A stretch of DNA of 64,000 nt from Leuctra nigra (lineage: Eukaryota; Arthropoda; Insecta; Plecoptera; Leuctridae). The DNA is taken from contig OW203767.1 of NCBI GenBank assembly GCA_934045905.1, positions 28,208,520 to 28,272,519 of the forward strand, given 5' to 3'. Positions 37,790-49,489 of this stretch are shown piece by piece. The notes below the pieces were generated by a model that ran no database searches, was not told where the DNA came from, and saw nothing but the letters and a program-made list of their open reading frames with translations. A program made the position numbers and the translations under genes. Every line of letters starts with the position of its first letter. Position 1 is the stretch's first letter.

Positions 37790-38240
37790 AGGCTAAACGG
37801 CATTGTCGATTGACCCGAAATTTTCACCACATATACAGCTCGTCTGACTGATGATACCTTGCTCCTATGATTTTTTTGTGCCGCCATTTTGAAACCGGAA
37901 GTGACGTCATATCTCAAAAACGGCTAGACCGATCGGATCGAAATTTAAGCCAATCGATTCAGACGGTCATCTATATGAAATATCAATAGTCATAATATAT
38001 ATTTACTATAACCGAAACCGGAAATGACGTAATAAAAATGAAAAATCACACTTTAATCACCTCTTTTTACAATAACTACATATTCAGAAGGCTTATAAAG
38101 ATACATAACATTTATTGAAATAAATTCTAGGTGGCAGTGATTTCAGCCACCATTTTCTTAACCGGAAGTGATGCCATATCTCGAAAACTTCTGGACCAAT
38201 TGGAACAAAGCTTTCGCTTTTCTTTATGTAGTATCATTTT
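37790..38240 (+). repeat. Diverged repeat modules with ETS/CRE composite motifs
   Basis: ACCGGAAGTGACGTCAT (37894-37910), ACCGGAAATGACGTAA (about 38017-38032) and ACCGGAAGTGATGCCAT (38161-38177) head related blocks. The first and third are preceded by GCCGCCATTTTG and GCCACCATTTTC and followed by ATATCTCAAAAAC or ATATCTCGAAAAC. These are decayed direct repeats of about 265 bp spacing, perhaps part of an unrecognised transposon. Confidence 0.6.
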
Positions 38241-38370
38241 TAGCATTATTTAGTACCACACGCAACTTTTATTAGTAACCTTATCGGAAATGGCTTATTT
38301 TTTTAAAGGGATTAGTCATTGTTTCTTCGATATGTGTTACAAGTGTGAGAATGATCTAAAAAAAGGAGTA

Positions 38371-40265
38371 ATATCCCCATACAACACTCCGTGTAAAAAT
38401 ACCAGCCAAGTCTTTTCAACTATAAAAAAGAGAAGAAATCTAAAAATTCAGCACTGAAAAGTAGTGATATCAAAAAATGGGCCAAATCAAAACTTAATTT
38501 TAAAAACCAATATATACTTGGCGCATCGTTTTTAGGGCAATATGGGTGTATTATATGTATCCCCATAAAAAAACACTCCGTGTAAAAATACCAGCCAAGT
38601 CTCTTAAACTAAAAAAATATATATAAGAAATCTAAAAATTCAGCACTGAAAAGTAGTGATATCAAAAAATTTGCCAAGTCAAAAGTTTTCAAAAAAGACT
38701 TTGCGCATCGTGCATTATAAATAGTATAGAATTAGGCCGTAAATCAAATATACTCAACTATACATATTATATATCTATAATGCACTAAAACAACTATGCA
38801 CCAAGTATTTTTTGAAAACTTTTGACTTGACAAATTTTATGATATCACTACTTTTCAGTGCTGAATTTTTAGATTTCTTATATTTTTTTTAGTTTAAGAG
38901 ACTTGGCTGGTTGAGCGAGCGAAGCGAGCGTCTCCATTTGGCTCTTTTGGCACGGACCTCTGTTTTTTTTTTTGTTTGTTTTTTTTTTTTCTGTTACTGA
39001 CGATATACAGGTCAGAGTTTTTCTTCGATCGAGCTGAAATTTTGCACACATGTACGTAACATTTCTGATTGTTGCAGACCCTAATTTTTTTGAAATCCAT
39101 TGATTGGTTCAAATTTAAAAAAAATTAACTTTCGATTGGTTGTTTTGATCAAATTGAAATTTTGACAAGTCATTACCCCCAACATTGTACCCAATCAAAC
39201 AAAGTTTCAGCCAAATCCTCCCATTGGTTAAAATTTAAAACCATCTTTCCTGTGTTTTTAGAAATTTAAACTATAACCGATTGAACGATCAACTTATAAC
39301 TTCGCATGATGGTTGGGTCCAACATTATCTGCATTTTTGACAATTTTCATACTAATCTGTGTTTAAATCCAAACGTTATTGACATTTTACGGACTATTAG
39401 CGTGTTGGCTGTCAAATTCACGGCGACTTCGACTCTTCAGTTCAAGGCAAGGTAGTTAGAGCAGAAACTTTCAAACGCAAATGAAACTGATAATGACCGT
39501 TCAACAGTCGATCTGATATTGTGTAGACACACTTATATCATATGAGTGGTCTCAGGTATATTTTTTGAAGGAGATCCTGTGATTTTTGAAAATTAACACG
39601 GAACAGTTCAATCATAAAGGTTCAATTGATCAACTTAAAGCTTTGCATGGTTATTTGGACCAATATTTTAGGAATGTTTTGAGATTTCTATACAAATCTG
39701 TGGCGAAATTTTAGAATTATTGGCTTTTAATGACATTTTCGATAGACAGAATTTCGGTTCGAGGTGTTGCGCGTATCCGTGCTCGCTCATCAACGCGTTA
39801 CTCAGATTCATTGGTTAAAATTTAAATAAATATCTCCTGATAGGCTGAAAAATGAAAACGGTCTTCGATAATTCTGATCAAACTCATATTTTGCATGATC
39901 ATTAAGACCAATATTGTCTCTTATTTTACAAAATTTCATCCCAATCAGTTAAGAACGTATGAAGTTATTTACATTTTTAATATCTGTCAGTAATGAAGTA
40001 TCGAAATGAATGTTTTCCAGTGCCAATTGAAAATTGATTCTGATTTGCTTTATGAACCAGGTGCTTAGATGCTATTTTAAAGTTTCGATGAAAAGCATAC
40101 ACTTTTAAGTTGATATCATAATCAATTCCATATGGATGTATATGTTTTCTGTGCGTTGTGTACGCATTTCCGGTTCGAGAATTTGCACGTACCCGTGCTC
40201 GCTTATCAACGCGTTACACTGAGCGTTTTCCTAGTATTTTTACACGGAGTGTTTTTTATGGGGAT
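38371..40265. mobile_element. Foldback repeat, left arm duplicated, right arm split by an insertion
   Basis: A block starting at ATCCCCATA is present twice in direct orientation, at about 38372 and 38559. The second copy (38559-38725) is the reverse complement of 38770-38910 plus 40235-40265. The right arm is interrupted exactly after GACTTGGCTGG and resumes at TATTTTTACACGG, which together match the uninterrupted left arm. The interruption is the Helentron-like element 38911-40234. Confidence 0.85.
38911..40234 (+). mobile_element. Helitron/Helentron-like non-autonomous element, tandem composite
   Basis: The boundaries come from the disrupted foldback arm. The 5' end is TTGAGCGAGCGAAGCG. 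The 3' end is a hairpin (GCTC...TGAGCG around AACGCGTT), then TTTTCCTAG before T. No target duplication is made, as expected of rolling-circle elements. The 5' tip is not TC, so a Helentron or HINE type with subterminal inverted repeats (GAGCGAGC near the 5' end, GCTCGCTT near the 3' end) is likelier than a classical Helitron. An internal copy of the 3' motif at about 39779-39800, preceded by TTGCGCGTATCCG, shows that two units are joined head to tail. It has no Rep or helicase coding capacity. Confidence 0.75.
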
Positions 40266-42009
40266 TTAAATTTACATGAATTACAATAATAATTCCTTCG
40301 ATGTAAATGTTTCTTTTCAATAATAAAAATTGATATTTTTGGATACAAAAACACATTTTTTGGATTACAGTGCACAGTATACGTTTTAAATTCACCTTGC
40401 TTATCTTTATCAATCATTGTTAAAATCATTATGAATATGTGCAACGCAGAGAAAAAGGTTCACGTGACCAAAACTAAATATATAGTGGAAACATCTATTT
40501 TAATATATTCTGTTCACTCGAACTACATAACAAAATATAATATAAATTTAAATCGGGATTTCTTTCCCATCGGAACCATGTTAAATCAAAAACATAATTA
40601 TACCTGCAACTTGTTGTCGAATCGCTTCATTCTGCTTTAAATAATTGCAGTGTCTTTGTCTTACAACTTGAATTAAATCTTTAGCTTTCACATGAGTATA
40701 ATACATATATGTAACAAGAAGTAATAAATTTCATGGTTACGACCTTTGAAATTGGAAATCCCGAAAATAACAAGTACAATTAATACATAATTATGATGGA
40801 TTATACTCTTCGGTTAATCCGGTTTAAAGAACTTTGATTGAAGAGGATTTTATTGTAGAATTCTATGTTTTATATTGTTTTGACGAAACTGATGTAAGCC
40901 GCCGAAATATCTCTCATGTTTCATCATGCCCGATGCTTTTTCACATGTTGCTGATTTTATAATGAATTGATTCATTCGTGTTTGTACTGGTGGGATTATA
41001 TTTCATTTACAGTTCAACAATGTAATGTTTAGGATTGTTGTAATCGCCCGCTTGAATGATTATGAGCTTCAATGGGTTTGAAGAAAACGAAGTCGGGTGT
41101 GAAGTAATGAGAAATATGATGGTAATCGTTATAATTGGAACTATCACATCATGCGTATCATATATACTGGAAACTTTAGGTAAAGATTTGTAGTTTAACA
41201 ATTATTATATGTTGTGACGAATTATGACTGTTATATGAAAACTACGATGCCGTAAAAATATCTCAAAGTCAAACGAGGAATAATTTTACCATGATATTAT
41301 TACGCAAACTATCATATTATTCACAGAATACCTACTAAATAGTTATTGATTATTCAAACACCTTTCATACTCTGAATATCTGTAATTTATCGATCAACCC
41401 GGTATAGACCGGTTTATTCCTTTTTTAGGGGGCCCTTTTGTCTGGTTTTTATTCAAAGTGTAACCGGAGTGCCCTGTTGCTTCATTTCATTTACAATCAA
41501 ATCGACACTTCACAGTCAATTTGCCATTCATTGTTACATTGACCAAGTTCAAACGCAGCTTTACGAAGAGATGACGTTGAATTTAAAGCTGTATAGATAA
41601 TGACGGCTCCAGCAAATGTTTCGAAAATTCAAACATTGCATCAATGCTATTTTTTTATTCTACTGTAATGCAACCCATTTAAAACCCAAGCCTTAGCAAC
41701 CCATACCCAATAATACCCATTTCCTTTGTTTACTATTAAGAAAGTTAAAAAAATATATATACAGACCAGTATATGAAAGATATTCATGAAATATATTATA
41801 AGAACTCTTTTTTTTCTTAAAACTTTTCTTGAATTTTTTAAAATATATAAATTAAAATGTGTATTAAAATTAACTCTCAAAGTTGCATATATAGTAGAAT
41901 AAAACATTATCCTTGAGGTGATATTCGAATTTTCGGAACAGTTTTCTACACCTGTCTCCAGGAGCTTCAAATAACTTAAAAACTTCATAACTTCAAACTA
42001 ACTGTTTCC

Positions 42010-42111
42010 ATAACTTCAAAATCCCCAATTCTGCTGGAATCCGATTCCATCCAATGTTAATCCATATGACCATGAATCGGATTCTATCAGAAACGGGAAT
42101 TTTAAAATTAT
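42010..42111. mobile_element. Small foldback, arms about 40 bp
   Basis: The left arm contains CTGGAATCCGATTCCAT and the right arm ATGAATCGGATTCTATCAG as its reverse complement, with a loop of about 20 bp. Both outer ends are AT-rich. It may be a decayed MITE. Confidence 0.65.
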
Positions 42112-42833
42112 AGAATAAGGCCCCAGAACTCATCAACAAGTTTTCAAAAAAATCCTCAAGATTTTCCCTCCGTTGCTTCAATAGATTCCTCGTTTCGTAG
42201 CGTAAAATTTCCTTGCGCTTCTAATATCGTTGCGTCGTATGTAATCTGTGTTTGTGATCAGTGCCGTGCATGGATCAGTGAAACCCCCTGTTCTATAAGT
42301 CACTCCAGTCATTTCCGCCGCGAACAATTAATACCTACTCGTAATTAATTCTATTGCTCAAAGATCCGTGACGTGGTAATAACGATTCGAACATATTTTA
42401 ACGAGAAATAGACTCGGTGATGGAAACTAGAGGAATATTTTTGTTACTTTGTTCTTGGTGATTCGTAAGTTTCCTCTGAGTCATCCAGAAAACAGGTGAA
42501 ACAAAAGAAATATAAAATCGTTTTCAGACTTGATAAACTGAAGTCATGCTTGACTTTGTACCCCAAAACTCAAAACTGTGTAAAAGTATGAAAAAATAAT
42601 TTTTCGAAAATAAAAATATTTCTTATACCCAAATATTTATTTTCCGTAAGATCTAACCTATTTTCCTGTTGCAATGTACTTCGAAACTTGTAGAGGGCAG
42701 GGAGGGGGGAGTTTTTTTTGAAGAAGTGAAGTCAAAAAAGCTGTGTCATATTTCTGATCAAATCCTTAAAATCAACGTAACTCAACAAATCATAAAACGG
42801 TATTTGAGCGAAACGGATTGGGTGCTGGTCAGG

Positions 42834-42890
42834 TTCCTTGACAATCAATCCTTGTTATTAATGAAAGCAGACCTCGCCTACTAGAGTTAG
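42834..42890 (+). repeat. Dispersed repeat, copy 2 (copy 1 at 9326-9385)
   Basis: It shares TTCCTTGACAATCAATCC and following blocks with the copy in the presumed intron, in the same orientation. The family is unknown. Confidence 0.55.
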
Positions 42891-43935
42891 ATGACGAGTT
42901 AGCATAGACTTCATAGGATTATGCCATAAAAGCTTTTTCAACCATTAGGTTCTTTATCGAATACTGTTTTATCTTTTGTTGTTTGACAACCAGTATAGTT
43001 TTTAGAGATAACAGAGAATATATTTGTTACAGACTTTACGTCCACCAAATATTATTACGTTAAAAATACTATCAATATTATAGTTTAAATATACTTATTA
43101 ATTAAATCACATTGAAGCCAAATTAACGTTATAAAAATTAATTACCTCAATATAAAAAGTCGACAAATGCACCGAATTCCCAGGACTTCTCAGTAACTAA
43201 AGACAATCGGAGTGACTATTTCGACTCGTGGTTGCGTGCTACATTTCTTCTTAGCCATCAGATAACCGAGTGTATACATATTTATAAACCGTGAATTATT
43301 TCGTATTATTGCCCGAGCTTTGTTGTTCTGTTATTCGAAATACTGATTATAATTAGGCGCAGAGAAGCTTAATCTTCTGGTGGCAGATAACCAAGGAGGA
43401 AATATCCCGTCTAGCATAATATTAAAATATAGTTATACAGATATTAAATTATTTTAAGAGTTATAATCAAAATAAACACGCCATTTCTTGCAATCTTTAA
43501 TTGTTAGCCAGCTTCTGTTTTCTTTGTTGAGCGAGCGTTAAGAGTCTACTTTTGTTATATTCGCACAACAGTTTTTTAAATATAAATGTTTTGTGAAAAT
43601 TGTGAAAATGTTTATAAATATAAAAACACACTGCAGCCTATTATATAAAAGTTCTAAGACTTTAGAATGTATTCTTGTCAAGTGTCTCATTTTTAGAAGT
43701 AAAAACTCCAAGATTAATAAATAGTTTATTCCAACAGACTTTTCCTTAAACATTATTTACATTTCATGCAATTGTATAAATCCTACAAACAGACTATCGA
43801 TGTTCAGGAACGTATATAATTATTAGTAGGTTATGAATAATAAACAATTACAGCTATTATTTATTGCATACTCCGACTTCTGTCGGTCTATAATGAGCAA
43901 ATTTCCGCTTTTAATATATAATTTGTAACCTATCA

Positions 43936-44000
43936 GCCGATAGAACGGTATTGGTGATAACTGGAAGGACGTGGGTTCGATTAAGACAAGGCTGCTTTTA
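43936..44000 (+). repeat. Weak tRNA-like remnant
   Basis: GGGTTCGATTAA near 43973 resembles a B box, and a poor A-box-like word lies about 35 bp upstream. No cloverleaf or tail is clear. Confidence 0.2.
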
Positions 44001-46871
44001 TATGATGACGCAATACATTTTAATTAATATGTAATTATTTCCATGCAATTGATTGACAGTGACTGATGGCGGAGACCTCTATGCTGGTAAAGGCAGGATA
44101 TTTGATTTGGCAAATCAAATGTATGTTATTTACTGCGTGTGAGGGCATCGAAATTCGATGTATAATTATGTAATGAGCTATATAATTTATTTCAGATTAT
44201 TAGGTAACTACTGTTACAATAATTGGTCACATATGATGGAGATAACTTTTCTTATCAGAGCCAAAGAACTGTGGGAGTCTTGTTAAAACAAGTGCAACAA
44301 TAACACATTAATTAGCGCAATTATGTATAATCATATTTTTTAAGCCAAAAATGGAACGTAGGTAATTGATATATTAGAGTGTAAAAGTGGAATATAATTA
44401 AATTTTATAAAATTGAAAAAGATTATTTTTGCCTACAAATTTGATGATGCATAATAAAAATTGCGCATATTTCAAAGAATTTATTGAACTTACCAAAACA
44501 TTTTGTCCATAATAATATTTTTTTTAAATGTCTATGTTGTACTTCATTATTTAGAAAACATTTGAAAAAGATGAAATTGCCCAAGATGAATGTAAACTGA
44601 TCAGCATCAGCATCGTGTATCAATTGAGTGTTTTGTTTTTAAACGGCGTCCTGCATTGCAGTTGTCACCATCCTCTGTTAAAGAGTTCCCAGCCCTCAAT
44701 AATTAGCTATTCATTAGTACTCGGAGATAATGAATGCAGCCACCAGGCGGCGGAAGTGTGCAGTGAAGTATAGCACTGCCCCCAAGTGTATTGGTAATTT
44801 AAGGTAAAACATAAGTGTGCTCTCCGACAGACAAAGAACATTAAGACCAATCGATACTGCACACAAATATAAAAATCGTTTAGGGTATTATCAATATTCT
44901 AAGTTGGGGGTGATAGATACACAATTATGTATAAGAAAGAAATTGAAGAAAAGTTCATGATCTACAATCTGTATTTGTCATATTGATGGATTTTTTCAAA
45001 TGTACCTAAAAATCTGAATTTTAAGAAAAATATATTTTGAATATTTTACTATTAGTTTTCGACACATCACAGACCAATAATAAAATATTAATTATTATTT
45101 TTCTCAAAGACAATTCAATGAGATACATCTTCTAAACAACGCAGTGAAATCAGATATCGATAATTTTGAGTCGTTAAGCTTGAATCTTGAAACCCGTGGT
45201 GCACGTATCTCTCTGTACACTGCACGTATCCAGACGTCTTAACTCCGTCTGTTGGTGCTCCGACTGGGGTGATGGCGGTGTTGATTGGCACGGCTGGATG
45301 GATACTGCATTAGCATAGAACACGGCGGACATTAGACCAACTATCGGTCATGGTCTAATAAAGAGAACAATATCAGGTGCTAACGAAGTGGAACTGCAAT
45401 ATTACTTGAGAGCAAAGTAATGAGTCTTCACTGGTCAAGTATTTTGGCTTGTTGAACAGAGGATTGGTTTAGGAAAGTGAGAGTTATGATGGATAATTAG
45501 GATTTCGGTTTCATTTTGCGAAATTTCTGAAGCGAGATAAAAATTATCTTTAGGATTTGGCAATAGTAAGTATATAGTACTATATAGTACTATATAGTAT
45601 ATACTGTATATACACTCTAGACGTTGAATTTATTCAAAATCAGAAATATAGACCCAATGGGTCAAAAATAAAAGTATTCTTAATTAATGTAAATTTTGGA
45701 GTCCTAATTTTTCAAGGAAATTAAAAATAACTGTTATAAATTATATTTTTTTTCGAAAATGTCACTGATTCAATTTGGGAATTTAATTTTATGTTACTAT
45801 CTGCATGCTATTTTCAAATCAAAAATTTAAAAGAGGCAGTTGGTCTACAAAATCTAAATTTAAATCCCGTGTTAGATGGTTCAGATAAAAAGAAACGAAT
45901 TCCGAATCCAGTTTAGTTAATTTGAAGAATCGGTTCCTAATTTCGGCGAATTTGGCGATGGCAGGTGTAAGATTTGAACACAATTAGTTACCTTGACCCT
46001 GACAATGAAATTCGTGCTTCTTTTCTCATATTGTTTTTAATTTGCATCTAATTCCGCAATGTGTCAGACAGACAATGATGAAAATTAAACCAAAAAAAAC
46101 GAACTATACTTAATATAAAACGATTTATTATAACCCCTTGTCAATTATAAGGAATAAAACAGTGAAAAACGTCATAAATAATCATTATTATCTGAAGAAA
46201 CCCTCATTCTCATAGCTAACCATCAATCAATCCCAAACCCCTTAATAAATTCAGCCAACACAATACAATTTCCACTTGACCAAACCGCCAAGACAGCAAA
46301 ACTCCAAACAACTGGTCTATTGCACATCTGTTGTTACCTCACTAGCTTCCTTAGATGAGTTGTTCCCTAATTATAAGAATTATTCAAAAAATTAGTCAGC
46401 CATGTAGAATAGGGAGGGAGAAATAAAAAGAATACTACTGAGCACGCTAACAAAGTATAGAATTTAAATTCGATTTCATATCTTGATCGACTGCGTTCAA
46501 TGCCATACGACCAATACAATTGAATCGGATTGATGGAATATGGTAATAGCCATTCTGCCCACATCCTCTCTAGGTAATTAGGGTAGAAGGACCTATGTTT
46601 AAGGCTGGGGAAATGGTGGGGGATTATTTTGTAATGATAATGAAAGGGAATATCGATTGCAGTGGAATCATTAAAAGACTCTTAAAAGTATAGACATTAT
46701 TTGTGACGCACATCGGAAATGGGTTAGAGTCAAGGTGACGTTTGCTTTTTTAACGGCGCACTGGACTGGTTTTGTCTGTGGGGGAATTGAAATGATTTAT
46801 ATGGTTTTTAGAACAATTCGCATGCAGTGACTTACCGTGGTTTGAAAAATGAAGAGATGCGGGCAATTGCG

Positions 46872-47335
46872 AGCGTCGCCTCTTTCTTTGTATTTTTGCC
46901 TCCACTGCCCATGTCAAACCGGTCAACCAATCGATCTGAAATTTTGAACACATACTAATGTCATAAGAGCGGCCTTGTGTATAGTTTTTGGATAACATCC
47001 TGTGATTGGTTGAAGGTTGAAAATTGAACCGATTGACCAATCAAATTCAAATTTTGCATGGTCTTTGAGACCAACATGTTTGGAGTTTATGGCAATGTTC
47101 ATACTAATCTAATGACTAATCATACTAAAGCCAAGAGTTATTTTATTGACTATTTGTGATTTTTTTAAAAATAGTTGTCAAATTTTTCCAAATAAATTTC
47201 AAAGATTTTATCCCTGCTCTTGACGCATCATGTTTCAAGGTCTTTAGAGCATGGACTAAGAGACTTGCAAACGCATATCAATTCATGCAATACGAAGGCT
47301 CGCTTATCAACGCGTTACACAGAGCGTTTTTCTAG
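46872..47335 (+). mobile_element. Helitron/Helentron-like element (short member)
   Basis: The 3' end reads GGCTCGCTTATCAACGCG, then TTACACAGAGCG, then TTTTTCTAG before T, matching the 38.9-40.2 kb element. The body includes AATCGATCTGAAATTTTG and CATACTAATCTAATG, shared with the minus-strand copy at 55.8-56.5 kb. The 5' limit is uncertain and placed near GCGAGCGTCGCC (46872). Confidence 0.7.
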
Positions 47336-47568
47336 TAAAATACAATTTTTTCTGAAGACAAGAGGCACCTAGCTTATTTCTATCATGGTCTCAAAATGAT
47401 AGGAAAGTGATATGAAAGTATGCCCTTGACTTGATAAGAACTATATTATCACCTGTCTTGTAAGCTTTATTCAAAGAAAAATTAATTTAAATAATAAACA
47501 CTATAGTTTTTAATAAAACACTAGTAGCGATAAGCTCTATCAAATAAGCAACCAAACCAACCCATCCG

Positions 47569-47640
47569 GCCGGTAGCTCAGTTGGTAAAGCGCTCGCTCG
47601 GCAAGTGAGTGGTCCGGAGTTCGAGTTGATATTTTCATCC
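47569..47640 (+). mobile_element. tRNA-like pseudogene or SINE head
   Basis: GGTAGCTCAGTTGG (about 47572-47585) is a perfect A box with a D arm. A 5-bp anticodon stem, CTCGC/GTGAG, encloses the loop TCGGCAA, and GAGTTCGAGTT gives a B box. The T-arm 3' strand and the acceptor stem fail to close, and position 33 is C rather than U. It is best read as a SINE head or dead tRNA. Confidence 0.65.
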
Positions 47641-49393
47641 CATCTTATCATCCTGACTCCACTGGAAGATTTCCATAAAACTCTGCATCTCAATACTGTT
47701 TTTAATAATTGTAGATAGATTTAAATTGATAGGTACAAAAAATGTACATGGACTGAATACAATGAATGTGTTGTAGAGAAAAAATTCATATGGACTATGA
47801 TAAAACTTTGTAATATAACAATAATATGTCTATTCTTTGGATTGATTATATAGGTGATAATAGGAAGTAGCATCATATATACACAAATATATGATTTATT
47901 AGTGAAAAATACTGTTTTTTAATACTATTTGTAACACTTTTCAATGCTACTTGTTCATGACAAACCTCCAGCGTCCGAGCTAGAAATATATCGAGTCTTT
48001 CACAAATAGCATTTGACAATTCGATCTAAAAACTCCTTCTCTTCTGACCCATCTTGTTCATCTCTTAATTGCTGGTGTAATCCCCTTAGCCGATTGTTCC
48101 ACTCCACGTCTGGTTATTGTCAAGACAGGGGTGGGGAGGGGGGTGACGTCATTATCCGCGTTCGTAAATGTTCGGTTTTGTTCACAATAATGAGGTAAAT
48201 AAAACAGAATTAATTCAATTAAGGCATCGTCTAGCGCTGCTCCAGGTAGCGTCTGGAACTGGAGCTTTGAAAGCTTCTGGCTGTTGCTGGGTGATCACGG
48301 CACCTCCACCGACAAAGTTTCATAAAGCTCAGTAATAGGTACAATTACATTTTATTTATTTACATTTTATCCTTATCAATGGAATGTGTACCTACATTTA
48401 TATCACGTGAAAAATACATGATAAGGACACACATAAAATTCAAAGTAAAATACCCCCCAAAAAAAAAAAATAATAATAAAAATCAGGAAAAAGTAAAATT
48501 CAAATTGTACCAATTTTTCCAAAATTGCATATATTTTATTAATTAATGGAAAACGATCACACTTATGATGTCATTACACCAAATAATCATTACCTCTGTG
48601 GGCACAATGTATACAGATAACGTCTTTTACATGTCAATGAAATAACTATGACGTAATTATGTTTTATTATTATTCGGAGGGTATTTTTTTTTAAAGATTT
48701 TCAGTCTTTTTGGGGTTTGTTTTTGTGGAATATTATTTTAAAGCTATGTGAACAAACCTGTTTAAATTATAACTTTTAATTGTCCGTCTCGGAAGTAAAA
48801 TCCAGTAGTACTATTAGATCAAGGATTATTATATTTAAATACTATCAGACTATATTTATTCATATTATAATTCAGTCTGTAAAGTTTCATGTCTTCGTTT
48901 ATAATCTTCTCTTGGTTTCTAAGATTGGTCAATTTTCTTGAGCGCAAACTTATTGTTCAAATCTGTGGAACCCCCCTCCACCTCCCACCCCCCTTTAGTC
49001 GGCGCCTTGCCTTGAGGTGGAGGGGCTGAGGGGCTACCGGGGACCCAAAATACAATAAACACAAGTTTCAAATTATATGATTTCAATTAGGTTAATTGTT
49101 GAAATGAAGATTAGCCAAGCGTGGTCTAATAAGGAGGATGAGGGAACAGCAGCCGGATTCATCGAAACTGTACAAGATAATGTGAGACGCTTTAGTGAAA
49201 CAATATTCGTAATTAGTGGATTCAAAATTAATACAAACGATAAGAAATCAGTTTTACATATTTATGAAAAGTGCAATTCTTTTACCGGACTAAAATGAAA
49301 TTCAGAGTATATAAAGTTTTGCATTCGATAAAATACTTTTTTCTAGTTCATGCAAGGAAAACCACTTCTTTATTTGATTGCTTGCTCCTGTAT
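47641..49393. other. Non-coding stretch with a coding-like patch at 48221-48320
   Basis: The patch at 48221-48320 is GC-rich and open in several frames. One minus-strand frame (about 48320-48218) has a plausible composition but is bounded by stops and lacks an acceptor. A 73-codon plus-strand frame at 49077-49298 starts with ATG and has no recognised domain. Neither is called as a gene. Confidence 0.35.
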
Positions 49394-49489
49394 TTTTATC
49401 TGACCGTATTGTTGTTCTAATATTTTATCTGACCCTATCGTTGTTCCAATATATTATTTGACCCTATTGTTGTTCCAATATTTTTCCTA
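49394..49489 (+). repeat. Three-copy tandem repeat, about 33-36 bp
   Basis: TTATCTGACC(G/C)TAT and TTGTTGTTC alternate three times with small changes, the last as TTATTTGACCCTATTG. Non-coding. Confidence 0.8.

Larger units (their letters stand above)
40266..46871. other. AT-rich non-coding stretch
   Basis: No gene is supported. It includes a small foldback (42010), a dispersed repeat (42834), a possible tRNA-like word (43.96 kb) and an AT palindrome cluster near 45570-45610 (TATAGTACTATATAGTAC). A GC-richer patch at 45180-45330 has no recognised content. Confidence 0.5.

Noticed and set aside
47569..47640. Functional tRNA gene
   Set aside because: The A box and anticodon stem are good, but the acceptor and T stems do not close and U33 is missing.
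48218..48320. Protein-like minus frame as an exon
   Set aside because: A stop lies directly before it and there is no AG acceptor between that stop and the frame, so it cannot be joined to an upstream exon as written.
49077..49298. 73-codon plus frame starting with ATG
   Set aside because: It reads smoothly but has no domain, promoter, poly(A) signal or homologue that I recognise; kept as a note only.
49394..49489. CRISPR-like array
   Set aside because: Three direct copies with no unique spacers in eukaryotic DNA; it is a tandem repeat.
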